Below are positions 1-8,290 of a DNA stretch of 64,000 nucleotides, piece after piece. The first letter of the stretch is position 1, and every line of letters begins with the position of its first letter. The position numbers were made by a program, and so were the translations under genes. Source of the stretch: UMGS1766 sp963660915 (GTDB taxonomy: Bacteria > Bacillota > Clostridia > Oscillospirales > Oscillospiraceae). Location of the stretch: NCBI GenBank assembly GCA_963660915.1, contig CAVLAO010000003.1:57767-121766 (forward strand), written 5' to 3'. Under the pieces are notes generated by a model. It was not told the DNA's origin. It saw only the letters and a list, made by a program, of their open reading frames with translations, and did not search any database.

Positions 1-158
1 TGCTCACACAAGCCTCCCTCGTAAGCTCCATGGTAGCGGGCCGAGGCCGGAGCCGTGAAAAAATCACATTTGTTGGTCAGGTAATCCAGCATGGCTTCTG
101 CGCCGGGGCGGGTGACGTGCTCGGTGAAAATTTCAATAAATTCTTCCTTACAGGACAT
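1..158 (-). CDS. HD-domain-type hydrolase, N-terminal part only
   Basis: The minus-strand frame opens at an ATG (158-156) with residues MSCKEEFIEIFTEH and runs off the left edge after 52 codons. The visible end, ARYHGAYEGGLCE, resembles the metal-site start of small HD-domain hydrolases, where this glycine-rich stretch is usually followed by HSLNV. The second half of the metal site lies outside the window, so substrate and full length are unknown. It lies 47 bases downstream of ychF on the same strand and is probably co-transcribed with it. The HD assignment rests on this short motif. Confidence 0.6.
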   Translation of the reverse strand, partial: MSCKEEFIEIFTEHVTRPGAEAMLDYLTNKCDFFTAPASARYHGAYEGGLCE

Positions 159-205
159 AGGGGAACATCCTCTCCATCAAATATTCTGCAAATGGATTGC
201 TTTGC

Positions 206-1336
206 TTACACGTTGAACAGGAACTCGATAATGTCCCCGTCATTGACTACATACTCCTTGCCTTCTGTGCGCTGAGCGCCCTTTGCCTTCACCGCCGCAT
301 AGTCAAATCCGCACTCCTCCAGCGTGTTGTAGGCAATCACCTGAGCGCGGATGAAGCCTCGCTCAAAGTCGGAGTGAATTTTGCCGGCGGCCTGGGGTGC
401 TTTCGTACCCTTCACAATCGTCCATGCCCGGCACTCTTTTTTACCGTCGGTGAGGAAGCTGATCAGCCCCAGCAGAGAATAGCTGGCCCGAATCAGCCGG
501 TCCAGACCCGACTCCGTCAGCCCCAGATCCTCCATGAACATAGCCCGGTCTTCCGCCTCCAGTTCGGCCAGTTCTTCCTCGGTCTTGGCGCAGATGGGAA
601 TGACCTCTGCACCCTCTTCGGCTGCCCGCGCCTTCACCAGTTGATAATAGCGGTTGCTCTCCGGTTCGGCCACGCCGTCGTCATCCATGTTGCAGGCATA
701 GATAATGGGTTTTGCCGACAGCAGTCCCATCTCTTTCCGTACCAGAAGCTGTGCCTCATCCTTGTCGTCAAATTCAAAGGTACGGGCACTCTTTCCCTCG
801 CCCAGATGCGCGCACAGGGGCTCCAACCACTTCAGCTCTGCCGCGGCCGCCTTATTTCCGCCGCTCTTGGCAGACTTGGAAATGCGGGCAATGCGGTTCT
901 GCACCATTTCCAGATCGGCCAGAATCAGCTCCGTATCAATGCAGTCCATGTCCCCTTCCGGATCCACGGCCACCGGCTTGGTGGCATCCTCTACCACGTG
1001 AATGATGGTATCGTCGTCAAAGCAGCGCACCACATGGACAATGGCATCGCACTCCCGAATGTGACCCAGAAACTTGTTGCCCAAGCCGGCACCCTGACTG
1101 GCACCCTTTACCAGACCGGCAATGTCCACAAACTCCACCACGGCAGGAGTTTTCTTGTCCGTGTTCCATACCTCTGCCAGCTTGTCCAGCCGCTCGTCCG
1201 GAACGGCCACAACACCGCTGTTCGGCTCAATGGTGCAGAACGGGTAGTTCGCCGCCTGCGCGTTCTTTGTGGATGTGATTGCATTAAACAGGGTGCTCTT
1301 GCCCACGTTGGGCAGACCGACGATACCGAGTTTCAT
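206..1336 (-). CDS. ychF: Redox-regulated ATPase YchF (OLA1 family)
   Basis: 376 aa, close to the usual size of about 365. The P-loop GLPNVGKS lies at residues 7-14. The family normally binds ATP rather than GTP because the G4 motif diverges, and NMDD stands where other GTPases have NKxD. The C-terminal TGS-like domain ends in EFLFNV. YchF associates with ribosomes and acts in stress and translation control (family knowledge). The start MKLGIVG was chosen over an upstream in-frame ATG because AAGGAGA lies just before it and all homologues begin there. It follows the MBL-fold gene on the same strand, across a hairpin. Confidence 0.96.
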   Translation of the reverse strand: MKLGIVGLPNVGKSTLFNAITSTKNAQAANYPFCTIEPNSGVVAVPDERLDKLAEVWNTDKKTPAVVEFVDIAGLVKGASQGAGLGNKFLGHIRECDAIVHVVRCFDDDTIIHVVEDATKPVAVDPEGDMDCIDTELILADLEMVQNRIARISKSAKSGGNKAAAAELKWLEPLCAHLGEGKSARTFEFDDKDEAQLLVRKEMGLLSAKPIIYACNMDDDGVAEPESNRYYQLVKARAAEEGAEVIPICAKTEEELAELEAEDRAMFMEDLGLTESGLDRLIRASYSLLGLISFLTDGKKECRAWTIVKGTKAPQAAGKIHSDFERGFIRAQVIAYNTLEECGFDYAAVKAKGAQRTEGKEYVVNDGDIIEFLFNV

Positions 1337-1477
1337 ATATTTCCTGCATCTCCTTAAAAATGTTGCATTTTTTACGATCGTTCTGTCGTTTTTCGGAAAA
1401 CTACGTCCCGTTCCACGCAAGGAACTGACAGTAAATTATATCAGATGCGGCGCATTCTCTCAAGCAATTTTTACAGC

Positions 1478-1518
1478 AAACAGACCGATGGTCGCTTGCC
1501 CCCATCGGTCTGTTTTTT
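1478..1518 (-). terminator. Bidirectional terminator-like hairpin
   Basis: Inverted repeat CAGACCGATGG (1481-1491) / CCATCGGTCTG (1502-1512), with a run of T on the plus side and TTTGCTG on the minus side. It sits directly after the stop of the MBL-fold gene, so it most likely ends that transcript before ychF. Confidence 0.7.
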
Positions 1519-2323
1519 ACGAATCAAGAGAAATCCGTTCCAGATCCTCCGGCACAAAAAGATTCCCCTGAAAATATTGCTTTCCCTCTGCCTGATAGAG
1601 TTCTCTCCGGTGGGCGATGTTCACGTCCTCCGTGTGGTAGAGCAGCAGATTTTTTACCTGCAGCCGCTGGGCCTGCTGACAGGCGTCTTTTACGGTGGAA
1701 TGGTGCTTTTCATATGGGTGAAAGCGCTCCGCCTGACTGTCCAGACAAAATGCCTCATGAAGCAGCCAGGTGCTGTTCCGGGCATAGGCCTGTTCGCTCG
1801 GATGGTAGGGTTCGTCGCCGCAGCAGGTCAGTTTTCTTCCCTCCCCCAAGTCCATGGAAAAGCCGAACTGCTTTGCCTTGGTGGAATGGATGTCAAAGAA
1901 AGTGACCGTTTTGCCTAATATCTCCTTCTGCTCACCGTCCGCAACGGACACAAGGTGCAGCCGCCGGCCGATGAAATCTGTCTCCGCCTTTTTCAGCAGC
2001 ATTTTTGCCATCTCCTGCAGCAGGCGAATCACCTCGTCATGACTGTAGATGACGGCTTCTCCTTCATACTCCCCCCGATTCATCTCCTGACAAATCATGC
2101 GCATCATCCAGAGAATGCCCGTAATATGATCCAGGTGCTTATGGGTGACAAAGATCGTCCGCATTTTCCGCCAGTCCATGCCGCAATGGCGCAATTGCCG
2201 GAACAGAGTGCTTCCGCCGCCGCCGTCCACCATAAAATACTGATCGTTTTCCTCCAGGACAAAGCAGGTATTATAACATTCCGTAACCATGGCATTCCCT
2301 GTGCCCAAAATGGTAAGCTCCAT
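1517..2323 (-). CDS. MBL-fold metallo-hydrolase (RNase Z-like fold)
   Basis: 268 aa. It starts MELTILGTGNA, typical of the RNase Z/ElaC branch of the metallo-beta-lactamase fold. The zinc motif H-x-H-x-D-H is at residues 61-66 (THKHLDHITG), with later candidate ligands in the LLHEAF and HSTVKDA segments. It lacks the long insert of true tRNase Z, and the substrate cannot be read from sequence. It lies 27 bases downstream of the CmpB-like gene and ends at a terminator. A phosphodiesterase or nuclease role is inference. Confidence 0.8.
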   Translation of the reverse strand: MELTILGTGNAMVTECYNTCFVLEENDQYFMVDGGGGSTLFRQLRHCGMDWRKMRTIFVTHKHLDHITGILWMMRMICQEMNRGEYEGEAVIYSHDEVIRLLQEMAKMLLKKAETDFIGRRLHLVSVADGEQKEILGKTVTFFDIHSTKAKQFGFSMDLGEGRKLTCCGDEPYHPSEQAYARNSTWLLHEAFCLDSQAERFHPYEKHHSTVKDACQQAQRLQVKNLLLYHTEDVNIAHRRELYQAEGKQYFQGNLFVPEDLERISLDS

Positions 2324-2350
2324 AAGCGCCTCCTTGAACCTTTGACTGCA

Positions 2351-3220
2351 TCAGCCGATTTTCTTTGTAAGCTTCTCCTTCAGTTTCTCCGTTCCGCGAC
2401 GGCGCAGTTCCGTCAGCGCGCCGGAATAGCTCCGGGAGGACAGGTGTGAATAGTGCTTCAGGAACCGACCGGAACGGCGCATGGCCTCGCCCACTGTTTT
2501 TTCCTTCAGGTTCTCCAATCCGCTCATATCAATTGCCTGCTTGGCCTTATCCGCCTTGGACTGCAGCTCGCTGCGCTTTTCGGCCAGACTCTGCTCCAGT
2601 TCTTCCTTCCGAACGGCCAGCTGCTGCTGCAATTCCTTTTTCCCCAGCTCTAGCTGGACTCGTGCCTCTTCTGCCTTTGCCATGGCCTTGCTGAACAGCG
2701 CCAGCTGACGAATGGTGATCGCGGTATCCCCCAGTACAACCACCGCCAGCGCAACGGCAATCACCTGCCGGGGCAGCGTGGGAATGTGATCCAGAAGCCG
2801 CTCCGTTGCCGGATGCAGCCAGAAAATAACCAGATAGGAGGCAATGCCCCACCACAGGCAGTTGGAAAGACAAATGCGCCCCTTCAGGTTGAACTTTTTA
2901 TGGGAGTAGTCCCAGTATTTTATGTGGGTAGTCACTTCCAACAGCCAACCCACCAGATACTCCCATGCAGACATCACCACCGTTGCCATGACATAAAACA
3001 GCAGCGGGTTTCCGGTAAATGGGGCAAAAAAATTAATCATGATCAGCACGCCCACGCCGTAAATCGGGCACAGGGGCAGGTGGAGAAAGCCGCGGTTAAT
3101 CCAGTGCTTTTCCATCACAGAGCAGTAAGTTGACTCCATCATCCAACCCAGAAGAGAATACCAGCAAAAATAGAGGAACATCTGGGTGATGGGTATGCCA
3201 AAGAGCAACGGTTCGTTCAT
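2351..3220 (-). CDS. CmpB-like putative ABC transporter permease (PF06541 type)
   Basis: 289 aa from the ATG at 3220 (AAGG upstream). About five hydrophobic segments fill residues 8-185, including FLYFCWYSLLGWMMEST, the signature opening of the ABC_trans_CmpB family. They are followed by a charged, glutamine-rich coiled coil (about residues 190-250) and a basic tail. Despite the family name, no ATPase or binding protein is nearby, and members are generally membrane proteins of unknown function. It lies between DUF4364 and MBL-fold genes on one strand. The long C-terminal coiled coil suggests a scaffold or interaction role, which is inference. Confidence 0.78.
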   Translation of the reverse strand: MNEPLLFGIPITQMFLYFCWYSLLGWMMESTYCSVMEKHWINRGFLHLPLCPIYGVGVLIMINFFAPFTGNPLLFYVMATVVMSAWEYLVGWLLEVTTHIKYWDYSHKKFNLKGRICLSNCLWWGIASYLVIFWLHPATERLLDHIPTLPRQVIAVALAVVVLGDTAITIRQLALFSKAMAKAEEARVQLELGKKELQQQLAVRKEELEQSLAEKRSELQSKADKAKQAIDMSGLENLKEKTVGEAMRRSGRFLKHYSHLSSRSYSGALTELRRRGTEKLKEKLTKKIG

Positions 3221-3282
3221 ATAAAATGGCCTTTCTGTAAAATCCCCCCTGATCATCGCAGGAACAATGACAGGGGGATGGT

Positions 3283-3789
3283 TTATAGGGTGTCTAATTT
3301 TCGGATAAATTCCTCCGGATTGCGGCGAAAATGCGCTTCCAGACGCTCCGCCTCTTCCTTTGTATCCCGCAGCAATGTCAGCGTAAATTCCGGTTCCCGT
3401 TCTCCGTCCAACACAAGAGAAACCTGAAACCGATCGTCTGCCTTCTGAATTACCTCGGCGTGTACCCTCCGATCGTACCGCAGCTGGCGGTTGATCTCCG
3501 CCAGACGGTGGTCGCAGCGCAAGCGGACGGAATAAGGCAGGTGATCTTCGGTGATTGCCCCGTTTTTCCGCCCCTTATCGGTAATCTGATAAAGCTGATC
3601 GGACAAAGTTACATGGTCGCTCTCCGTCAGTTCCGCCAAAGCACTGGAGAGATCAAAGTAAGTCACGCCCGGGTCGCAAAGAGCAACGTCTGCCAACGTG
3701 TCCAGCGGAACCGGCGCCTCCGTGCGGCAGAGAATATACAGCAGCAGGAGCTTGATCTCCAGCTTGCCCTGAATGAAGCCGCCCTCCAT
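3283..3789 (-). CDS. DUF4364 family protein
   Basis: 168 aa. MEGGFIQGKLEIKLLLLYILCRTEAP followed by a winged-helix-like region matches the DUF4364 family of Clostridia, which looks like a DNA-binding regulator. The ATG at 3789 is preferred over an in-frame GTG at 3798 because GAGAGG lies 8 bases before the ATG. A good promoter lies upstream (3836-3864). It probably starts the transcript that continues into the CmpB-like gene 62 bases later. Target unknown. Confidence 0.8.
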   Translation of the reverse strand: MEGGFIQGKLEIKLLLLYILCRTEAPVPLDTLADVALCDPGVTYFDLSSALAELTESDHVTLSDQLYQITDKGRKNGAITEDHLPYSVRLRCDHRLAEINRQLRYDRRVHAEVIQKADDRFQVSLVLDGEREPEFTLTLLRDTKEEAERLEAHFRRNPEEFIRKLDTL

Positions 3790-3835
3790 ACCAAACACCT
3801 CTCAATCGGAATTAAAAAAGAGAAATTTCACCCTT

Positions 3836-3864
3836 ATTATATCCACTTCTTAAACAAAACGCAA
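3836..3864 (-). promoter_or_regulatory. Promoter of the DUF4364 operon
   Basis: On the minus strand TTGCGT (3864-3859), 17-base spacer, TATAAT (3841-3836). It is divergent from the DUF3048 promoter 22 bases away. Confidence 0.7.
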
Positions 3865-3885
3865 GGAGCGCCGCCTCCGTTCTTC

Positions 3886-3914
3886 TTGACGGAAAAAGGG
3901 TAAGAGGGTATGAT
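3886..3914 (+). promoter_or_regulatory. Promoter of the DUF3048 lipoprotein gene
   Basis: TTGACG (3886-3891), 17-base spacer, TATGAT (3909-3914), 42 bases before the start codon. Confidence 0.72.
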
Positions 3915-3956
3915 GGTCAATAGAAAACCCCGATGGAACTTGAGGAGGAGAACGCA

Positions 3957-5042
3957 ATGAAAAAATGGATTGCCCTGCTTTTGGCGCTTGTCATGGCGCT
4001 CAGTCTGGCCGCCTGTGGAAAAACGGCCGAAACAAGCTCGGTAAGTGAAGCCCCTGCCGTATCATCGACCCCCGTTTCAGAGCCGGAGCCGGAACCGGAA
4101 CCGGAGCCTGAGCCGGAACCTGTAGTCCCGGCCTATACCAACCCTCTGACCGGTGAGGCAGTGGAAAGCGACATCTCCAGCAACCGCCCTCTGGCCGTTA
4201 TGCTGAACACCCTGAAGAAGGCACTGCCCCAGAGCGGCTGCGGCAGCGCGGACATGCTGTTTGAGATCCCGGAAGAAGGCGGCATCACCCGTATTATGGC
4301 GGTATTTCAGGATCCCACCGGTGTAGGCGACATCGGAACTGTCCGCTCCACCCGTGAATACTTTGTCTCCATGGCAATGGGTCTGGATGCGGTTCTGGCC
4401 CACGCCGGCGCCAGCTACTCTGCCAAAGCAATTTTGGACGAAGAGGGTTACACCACGCTGAATTTCATGAGCCACGGCGACCTCTATTGGCGGGATGCTG
4501 ACCGCAAGTCCCGACTGGGCACAGAGCACAGCCTGTACACCTCCAGCGACAACATCCAAAGCTATCTGGCAGAGACCGACACCATCCGCTCCACCCATGA
4601 GGACGGCTATGTCAGCTCCTTCACCTTCACGGATAACGGCACTCCCGCCGGCGGAAGCGCTGCAACAGATGTAGATGTGTCCTTCTCCGGCTACAAAGAC
4701 ACGCACTTTGTCTATGATGCAGACACCGGAAAATACATGGTCTACGCCTTCGACGAGCCTTACACCGATGCCACCTCCGGCGAGCAGGTGGGCGTGACCA
4801 ACGTTCTGATCCTTCCCACCGCCCAGTCCACCAAGGAGGACGGCCAGCTGCAGGAATTTGATCTGAGCGGCGGCACAGGCTACTTCATCTGCGGCGGGTC
4901 CTATGTGGAAATCAACTGGGAAAAGGGCGGCCTGTATGACCAGCTGAAGCTGACCAACACCGACGGCACTCCCCTGAATCTCGGCGTCGGCACCACCTAC
5001 ATCTGCATCTGCGACACCGATCGTCCTATCACCATCGCCTGA
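3957..5042 (+). CDS. DUF3048 domain lipoprotein (YerB-like)
   Basis: 361 aa from the ATG at 3957, preceded by GAGGAGG. A lipoprotein signal with lipobox SLAAC (Cys about residue 19) anchors it outside the membrane. A Ser-rich stretch and an acidic-proline linker of repeated EP pairs precede the globular part. The core (NPLTGE..., NRPLAVMLNT, GVGDIGTVRSTREYF) is typical of DUF3048 proteins related to B. subtilis YerB, whose role is unknown. It is a single-gene transcript between its own promoter and a strong terminator, convergent with the arginine operon. Confidence 0.88.
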   Translation: MKKWIALLLALVMALSLAACGKTAETSSVSEAPAVSSTPVSEPEPEPEPEPEPEPVVPAYTNPLTGEAVESDISSNRPLAVMLNTLKKALPQSGCGSADMLFEIPEEGGITRIMAVFQDPTGVGDIGTVRSTREYFVSMAMGLDAVLAHAGASYSAKAILDEEGYTTLNFMSHGDLYWRDADRKSRLGTEHSLYTSSDNIQSYLAETDTIRSTHEDGYVSSFTFTDNGTPAGGSAATDVDVSFSGYKDTHFVYDADTGKYMVYAFDEPYTDATSGEQVGVTNVLILPTAQSTKEDGQLQEFDLSGGTGYFICGGSYVEINWEKGGLYDQLKLTNTDGTPLNLGVGTTYICICDTDRPITIA

Positions 5043-5058
5043 TCTTTATTATATGCCA

Positions 5059-5105
5059 ACGCCCCGGGGCACAGCGATCTGACTGTACTCCGGGGCGTCT
5101 TTTTT
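5059..5105. terminator. Terminator between DUF3048 gene and argF
   Basis: Stem ACGCCCCGG...CCGGGGCGT (5059-5098) followed by TCTTTTTT on the plus strand. It ends the DUF3048 transcript and may also serve the convergent arginine operon. Confidence 0.85.
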
Positions 5106-5111
5106 CCTCTT

Positions 5112-6032
5112 TTAATGATTCAGTTTTGCTCCCATCAGCAGGCACAGAACCGCTTTCTGGGCATGAAGCCGGTTTTCCGCTTCCTCAAAGATTTCGTCCG
5201 CATGGGCTTCAAACACCTCCGGGGAAATTTCCTCTCCCCGATGGGCCGGCAGACAATGCTGCACCATCGCCCCTTCCGCCGCATAGCGCATCAGCTCCGG
5301 CGTCAGGGTAAAGCCCTGAAACAGCTCCCGCCGCTCCGCGGGATCCCGCTCCCGGCCCATGCTGGTCCAGGCATCAGTAAACACGACCTCCGCTCCGGCA
5401 ATGGCCTCCTTCGGATCGTGGCAGAGGAGGAATTGATCTCCGTACTTGGCGGCAAATTCCATCACCTGCTCGTCCGGCTCCAGTCCCTTTGGCGTGGCAA
5501 CAGAAACCGACAGACCGCACTTCAGACAGCCGACGATCAGGGAGTTTGCCATGTTGTTGCCGTCGCCGATGAAACACATTTTCACTCCATCCAGCAGCGC
5601 CATCTTCTCCCGAATGGTCATCAGATCCGCCAGTACCTGACAGGGATGGGCAAAGTCCGTCAATCCGTTGATCACGGGAATGTCCGCATACCGCGCCAGA
5701 GTTTCCGCCTCCTCCTGAGCAAAGGTGCGAATCATCACACAATCGCAGTAACGGCTCAGGGTACGGGCGGTGTCCTCAATTGGCTCGCCCCGCTCAATCT
5801 GGCTCTCCCGAGCGTTGAGGTATACCGCCTGTCCGCCCATTTGGAACATGCCGCTTTCAAAGCTCACCCGGGTACGGGTGGAGTTCTTGGCAAAAATCAT
5901 AGCCAGTGTTTTCCCCTCCAGACAACGGTGGGGAATTCCGTGGCGCTGATTATATTTCAACTGATCCGCCAGGTCGAGAACCTCATAGATCTCCTCCCGG
6001 CTGAGATCCAACATTTTCAGCAAATCCTTCAC
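5112..6032 (-). CDS. argF: Ornithine carbamoyltransferase
   Basis: 306 aa, normal length. It joins carbamoyl phosphate and ornithine to give citrulline. The carbamoyl-phosphate loop STRTR is at residues 51-55, HPCQ at about 129-132, and the ornithine-side HCLPAHRGEE near 263. The start is a GTG at 6032 with AGGCG upstream. The gene begins 3 bases after the argD stop and is last in the operon, so translation is probably coupled. No carA/carB lies in the window, so carbamoyl phosphate must come from elsewhere. Confidence 0.96.
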   Translation of the reverse strand: MKDLLKMLDLSREEIYEVLDLADQLKYNQRHGIPHRCLEGKTLAMIFAKNSTRTRVSFESGMFQMGGQAVYLNARESQIERGEPIEDTARTLSRYCDCVMIRTFAQEEAETLARYADIPVINGLTDFAHPCQVLADLMTIREKMALLDGVKMCFIGDGNNMANSLIVGCLKCGLSVSVATPKGLEPDEQVMEFAAKYGDQFLLCHDPKEAIAGAEVVFTDAWTSMGRERDPAERRELFQGFTLTPELMRYAAEGAMVQHCLPAHRGEEISPEVFEAHADEIFEEAENRLHAQKAVLCLLMGAKLNH

Positions 6033-6035
6033 GCC

Positions 6036-7229
6036 TTACGCCTCGCTTTCGCACAGCACCTGACGGAGGATGGCAATACCCTTGTCCATCTCCTCCTTGG
6101 TGATCACCAGCGGCGGCAGCAGACGGATCACATTCTGTCCGGCAGTAAGCACCAGCAGTCCGGCCTGGGTCAGCTTCCCTGCCAGCTCTCCGTTGTGATA
6201 CCCCTCGTTCAGGGTAATGCCGATCATAAGGCCCAGTCCCCGGGTTCCTGCCACGGCAGGCGATCCCAGAGCCTCGATCTGACGGCGGAGGTAGGCGCCC
6301 TTTTCCTTCACTTCCGCCAACACTTCATCGGTGAGGATTTCCTGCACCGCGCAGCCTGCCGCGGCACAAACCGGGTTGCCGCCGAATGTGGTGGCATGCG
6401 TACCGGCAGACAGCACATTGCGGCACTTTTCATTTGCCATAATACCGCTCATCGGCAGGCCTCCGGCAATGCCCTTAGCGAAGGTGCAGGCATCCGGCAA
6501 AAGATCATACTGCTGGAAGGCAAACAGTGTGCCGGTGCGGCCCACACCGGTCTGCACCTCGTCGATCAGCAGCAGCCAGTCGTTCTCCTCGCACAGAGCT
6601 TTCACTGCGGCAACATAGTCCTTATCCAGAGGCATGACGCCGCCCTCGCCCTGCACCAGCTCCATCATCACGGCACAGACATCTTCTCCTGCCTGTGCCT
6701 TCAGAGCTTTGATGTCATTGGGCGCAGCATAGCGGAATCCGTCGGTAAAGGGGAAGAAATACTGGTGGAACACTTCCTGTCCCGTGGCCTTCAGCGTGGT
6801 AATGGTGCGGCCGTGGAAGGAATCCAGCAACGTGATAATGGTTGCGCGGCCGGTGCCGTACTTATCAAAGGAATATTTCCGCGCCAGCTTAATCATGCCT
6901 TCGTTGGCTTCACCGCCGCCGTTGGCAAAGAACACATCTGCCATGCCGGTGCGGCTGCACAGCCGCTCCGCCAGCTTGACATAGGGCTCGGAATAGTACA
7001 GGTTGGAAATGTGGGGCAGTTTGACCGATTGCGCAATCACCGCCTCGATCCATTGCGGATTGCCGTAACCCACGCTGGCAACGCCGATTCCGCTGGCAAA
7101 GTCGATATACTCCCTGCCCTCCGGGGTGTAGAGTTTCGAACCGATGCCGTGGTCGATTGCCACGTCAAACCGGCCGTAAGTCTGCATCACGTGCTGGTGA
7201 TCCAGAGCTTTGATCTGTTCTGAAGTCAT
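6036..7229 (-). CDS. argD: Acetylornithine aminotransferase
   Basis: 397 aa. PLP enzyme of aminotransferase class III that turns N-acetylglutamate semialdehyde into N-acetylornithine. The PLP lysine is in TFAKGIAGG, the acidic cofactor ligand in LLIDEVQTG. Start MTSEQIKALDHQ at 7229 was chosen because AAAGGGG precedes it; an open frame upstream lacks homology. It sits between argB (88 bases upstream) and argF. Class III enzymes of this type can also act in lysine synthesis, but the operon fixes its main role. Confidence 0.95.
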   Translation of the reverse strand: MTSEQIKALDHQHVMQTYGRFDVAIDHGIGSKLYTPEGREYIDFASGIGVASVGYGNPQWIEAVIAQSVKLPHISNLYYSEPYVKLAERLCSRTGMADVFFANGGGEANEGMIKLARKYSFDKYGTGRATIITLLDSFHGRTITTLKATGQEVFHQYFFPFTDGFRYAAPNDIKALKAQAGEDVCAVMMELVQGEGGVMPLDKDYVAAVKALCEENDWLLLIDEVQTGVGRTGTLFAFQQYDLLPDACTFAKGIAGGLPMSGIMANEKCRNVLSAGTHATTFGGNPVCAAAGCAVQEILTDEVLAEVKEKGAYLRRQIEALGSPAVAGTRGLGLMIGITLNEGYHNGELAGKLTQAGLLVLTAGQNVIRLLPPLVITKEEMDKGIAILRQVLCESEA

Positions 7230-7317
7230 GTATCTGTCCCCTTTCAAGGAAATGAAATGCCGAGGGCAGAAAGCGATTGGATAGAAGCCGCCTTCTCCCA
7301 TCGGCGTTTGATCTTGT

Positions 7318-8172
7318 TTACAAAAGCATTGTGCCAATACCCTGATCGGTGAGAATCTCGATCAGGATGGAGTGCGGCACGCGGCCGTCCAGAATGTGGG
7401 CGCGGGACACACCGCTGCGCACCGCTTCCACCGCGCACTCCAGTTTCGGAATCATACCGCCCTTAATAATGCCCTCTTTGATGAGCACCGGCACCTCGGA
7501 CATATGCACCACATGGATCAGCGTTTCCTCGTCCTTGGGGTCCCGCAAAATCCCCCGCACATCGGTAAGCAGAATCAGTTTTTCCGCCTTCAGCGCAACT
7601 GCCAGCTTTGCCGCCGCCGTGTCTGCATTGATGTTGTAGGAGGTTTCTCCGTCGATGCCCATTGCAACGGTGGACACCACCGGAATGTAACCCTTATCGA
7701 TGGCTCCGATCACCGGATCCGGGTCCACCTCTTTGATCTCTCCCACAAGACCGTAACGGGGATCTTTTTTTACTGCCTGCAGCAGTCCGCCGTCCAGACC
7801 GCACAGGCCGAGAGCCCGGCCGCCCATGCGGTTCAGGGTTGCCACCAGGTTCTTATTCACCCGTCCGCAAAGCACCTGCTGGACAATGTCCATGGTTTCG
7901 TCATCGGTGTAGCGCAGGCCGTCCACAAATTCAGACTGCTTGCCCACCTTACCCAGCATTTCATTGATCTCCGGACCGCCGCCGTGGACAACCACAACAT
8001 GAATGCCGACCAGACTCAGCAGAACGATGTCGCTCATAACCGCCTGGCGCAGATCCTGGGAGATCATGGCGTTGCCGCCGTATTTGATTACAATTGTCTT
8101 GCCGTGATACTTCTGAATGTAAGGCAGTGCCTCCACCAGCACCTTGGCACGATCAAGATAGGAAAAGGGCAT
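7318..8172 (-). CDS. argB: Acetylglutamate kinase
   Basis: 284 aa. Amino-acid kinase fold that phosphorylates N-acetylglutamate. KYGGNAM at 29-35 and VHGGGPEIN form the nucleotide and substrate loops. The N-terminal part, starting DRAKVLVEALPYI, resembles the helix found in arginine-inhibited hexameric enzymes, so feedback inhibition by arginine is likely but inferred. Start at 8172 after GAGGAGG. A 118-base spacer with a perfect hairpin separates it from argJ upstream. Confidence 0.95.
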   Translation of the reverse strand: MPFSYLDRAKVLVEALPYIQKYHGKTIVIKYGGNAMISQDLRQAVMSDIVLLSLVGIHVVVVHGGGPEINEMLGKVGKQSEFVDGLRYTDDETMDIVQQVLCGRVNKNLVATLNRMGGRALGLCGLDGGLLQAVKKDPRYGLVGEIKEVDPDPVIGAIDKGYIPVVSTVAMGIDGETSYNINADTAAAKLAVALKAEKLILLTDVRGILRDPKDEETLIHVVHMSEVPVLIKEGIIKGGMIPKLECAVEAVRSGVSRAHILDGRVPHSILIEILTDQGIGTMLL

Positions 8173-8197
8173 AGGAATGCCTCCTCGTCTTACAGAG

Positions 8198-8221
8198 TTC
8201 CGCCGCCCGCAGGCGGCGGAA
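8198..8221. repeat. Perfect hairpin in the argJ-argB spacer
   Basis: TTCCGCCGCC, 4-base loop CGCA, GGCGGCGGAA. It lies inside the arginine operon 26 bases before argB. On the transcript strand no T run follows, so it is more likely an RNA-stability or processing element than a terminator. Confidence 0.6.
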
Positions 8222-8290
8222 GAAATTTATTTTTTGAATCGTTCCGAGAAATATCCCTGAACGGTCCTCAATTCATTGCCGGGGACAAAC

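Noticed and set aside
5115..7223. A 700-codon open frame opposite argF and argD
   Set aside because: Same reason: shadow of two clear enzymes.
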